From: an uncultured Ellagibacter sp.
Lineage (GTDB): Bacteria > Actinomycetota > Coriobacteriia > Coriobacteriales > Eggerthellaceae
DNA: 26,079 nucleotides
Direction of reading: 5' to 3'
NCBI RefSeq assembly: GCF_934636505.1
Contig: NZ_CAKUAL010000024.1
Span: 1-26,079, forward strand
A program made the position numbers and the translations under genes. Position 1 is the stretch's first letter. Each line of letters begins with the position of its first letter. The notes under the pieces are model-generated. The model ran no database searches and was not told the origin of the DNA. It worked only from the letters and a program-made list of their open reading frames with translations. Below, one piece after another: positions 25,355 to 26,079 of this stretch.

Positions 25355-25380
25355 GAAACGCCTCCTTTCGGAGGCGTTTC
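25355..25380. terminator. Hairpin terminator between convergent genes
   Basis: A perfect 11-bp stem, GAAACGCCTCC (25355-25365) with GGAGGCGTTTC (25370-25380), and a TTTC loop, followed by TCATTTTG on +. It lies between the lipoprotein gene and the 3' end of the minus-strand M16 gene. Confidence 0.85.
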
Positions 25381-25499
25381 TCATTTTGTGCCAGAATCTC
25401 TTCAATTCGATGTAGTTTTTTAACTCGCAATGCGGGCTCGAATCATGCGGGCACGGGTCGAGCACGGGCGGTTTCGGCCCGCACCCGACAAGCAACGTC

Positions 25500-26079
25500 T
25501 TACTCTCCGAGCAAGTCCACCACAGTGAAGTCGGCCTTTGCGCTCTCGATGATCTCGCGGTTGCCGAACACGCAGGCGATGTTCTTGCTTGCCGCCTGGC
25601 TCACGGCGTCTCCGAGCGCCCGCACCTCCTCGATGGTCGCATTTGCTACCTGCGAACGTGTGACCAGGCGCTCTGCCGGGTCGATGTGCGCGAATACGTA
25701 GCCGTCCTGACGACGCGCGAGCTCGCGGGGCTTCAATGGCGCGTCGAGCCCCGCGACGGTCGAGACAATGTAGCCGTCCATTTCCGTCTCGCTCGGGTTG
25801 AAGTCGGAAAGCCATGCGCCCGCTGCGCGGAAGCGCTCGAGGGTCTCGTCGATGTGCGGGTCGCGATACGAGTAGAAGCGCATGTTGCCCGTGCGGGTGG
25901 GCGAGAACCCTGCTCCGTAGGCGCCGCCCTTCACGCGGACCTCGTTCCATAAATAGTCGTAAGAAAGCGCGCGCGACGCCACAAGCCAGGCGCCCGAGTA
26001 GGGGACTCCGAGCAAGCGGCGGTCAAAGCCGAGCGCGGTGTAGGTGACGTCCGTCGGCACGACGAAGGCCTCGCCGGTC
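25500..26079 (-). CDS. M16 family metallopeptidase (M16C/presequence-protease-like), C-terminal part only
   Basis: Partial: the frame is open past the right edge (about 193 codons seen), so the start and the HXXEH zinc site lie outside. The visible part is the last inactive insulinase-type domain of M16C proteins: a YTALGFDRR-like strand, then YLWNEVRVKGGAYGAGFSP, whose GGAYG core is typical, FYSYRDPHIDETLERF, and a closing CVFGNREII. Full-length relatives are near 1000 aa and degrade peptides in the cytosol. The internal GTG at 26060 is not a real start, because conserved sequence continues upstream of it (TGEAFV). It converges on the lipoprotein gene. Confidence 0.85.
   Translation of the reverse strand, partial: TGEAFVVPTDVTYTALGFDRRLLGVPYSGAWLVASRALSYDYLWNEVRVKGGAYGAGFSPTRTGNMRFYSYRDPHIDETLERFRAAGAWLSDFNPSETEMDGYIVSTVAGLDAPLKPRELARRQDGYVFAHIDPAERLVTRSQVANATIEEVRALGDAVSQAASKNIACVFGNREIIESAKADFTVVDLLGE

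Noticed and set aside
1..26079. CRISPR arrays, tRNA or rRNA genes, insertion sequences, integrases
   Set aside because: No regular repeat-spacer pattern, cloverleaf, rRNA core sequence or transposase/integrase motif was seen on either strand.

Overview
The window is high-GC DNA with Gram-positive surface architecture: SLH-anchored secreted proteins, an ECF-type vitamin transporter, a lipoprotein and no outer-membrane genes. This style fits Coriobacteriia (Eggerthellaceae-like: Slackia, Eggerthella, Adlercreutzia and relatives). The assignment is inferred from gene style, not from a marker gene.

Layout. 84-4329 holds housekeeping and accessory genes: a flavin reductase-like protein on +, then a minus-strand run with a PARG-like macrodomain protein, the RNA polymerase-recycling helicase HelD and a NUDIX hydrolase. 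4667-17452 is the centrepiece, a long plus-strand gene set that follows a cobalamin riboswitch (about 4690-4866). In order it encodes: a 1166-aa SLH protein with DUF4430 and a beta-propeller; a membrane-tethered DUF4430 protein; a membrane-tethered alpha/alpha-barrel protein; EcfT; a fused double EcfA ATPase; an ECF S component; a second EcfT; a second SLH/DUF4430 protein; and a CobO-type corrinoid adenosyltransferase. Several genes overlap by 4-31 bases, so most of the set is probably co-transcribed and translationally coupled.

The set reads as a complete corrinoid capture, import and activation pathway. The two adjacent proteins at 8823-11077 carry, as separate polypeptides, the two domain types that make up animal intrinsic factor and transcobalamin: an alpha6/alpha6 barrel and a DUF4430-type beta domain. 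With two further DUF4430 proteins fixed to the wall by SLH domains, this suggests a relay from wall to membrane to ECF transporter to adenosyltransferase. The B12 link is supported by the riboswitch and CobO. Binding by the surface proteins is inference.

17602-20509 encodes a secreted SLH, ricin-type lectin and NlpC/P60 cell-wall hydrolase. Its frame is broken at a ten-G tract just after the signal peptide, so it is either a phase-variable gene in the OFF state or a homopolymer error. Downstream are a membrane GT2 glycosyltransferase (21094-22413), a ComF-family protein (22549-23301, minus), a roughly 990-bp gene-free region with a clustered CTGGCAG motif and a hairpin-rich leader, an orphan family-3 solute-binding lipoprotein (24294-25283), and the C-terminal part of an M16 metallopeptidase running off the right edge on minus.
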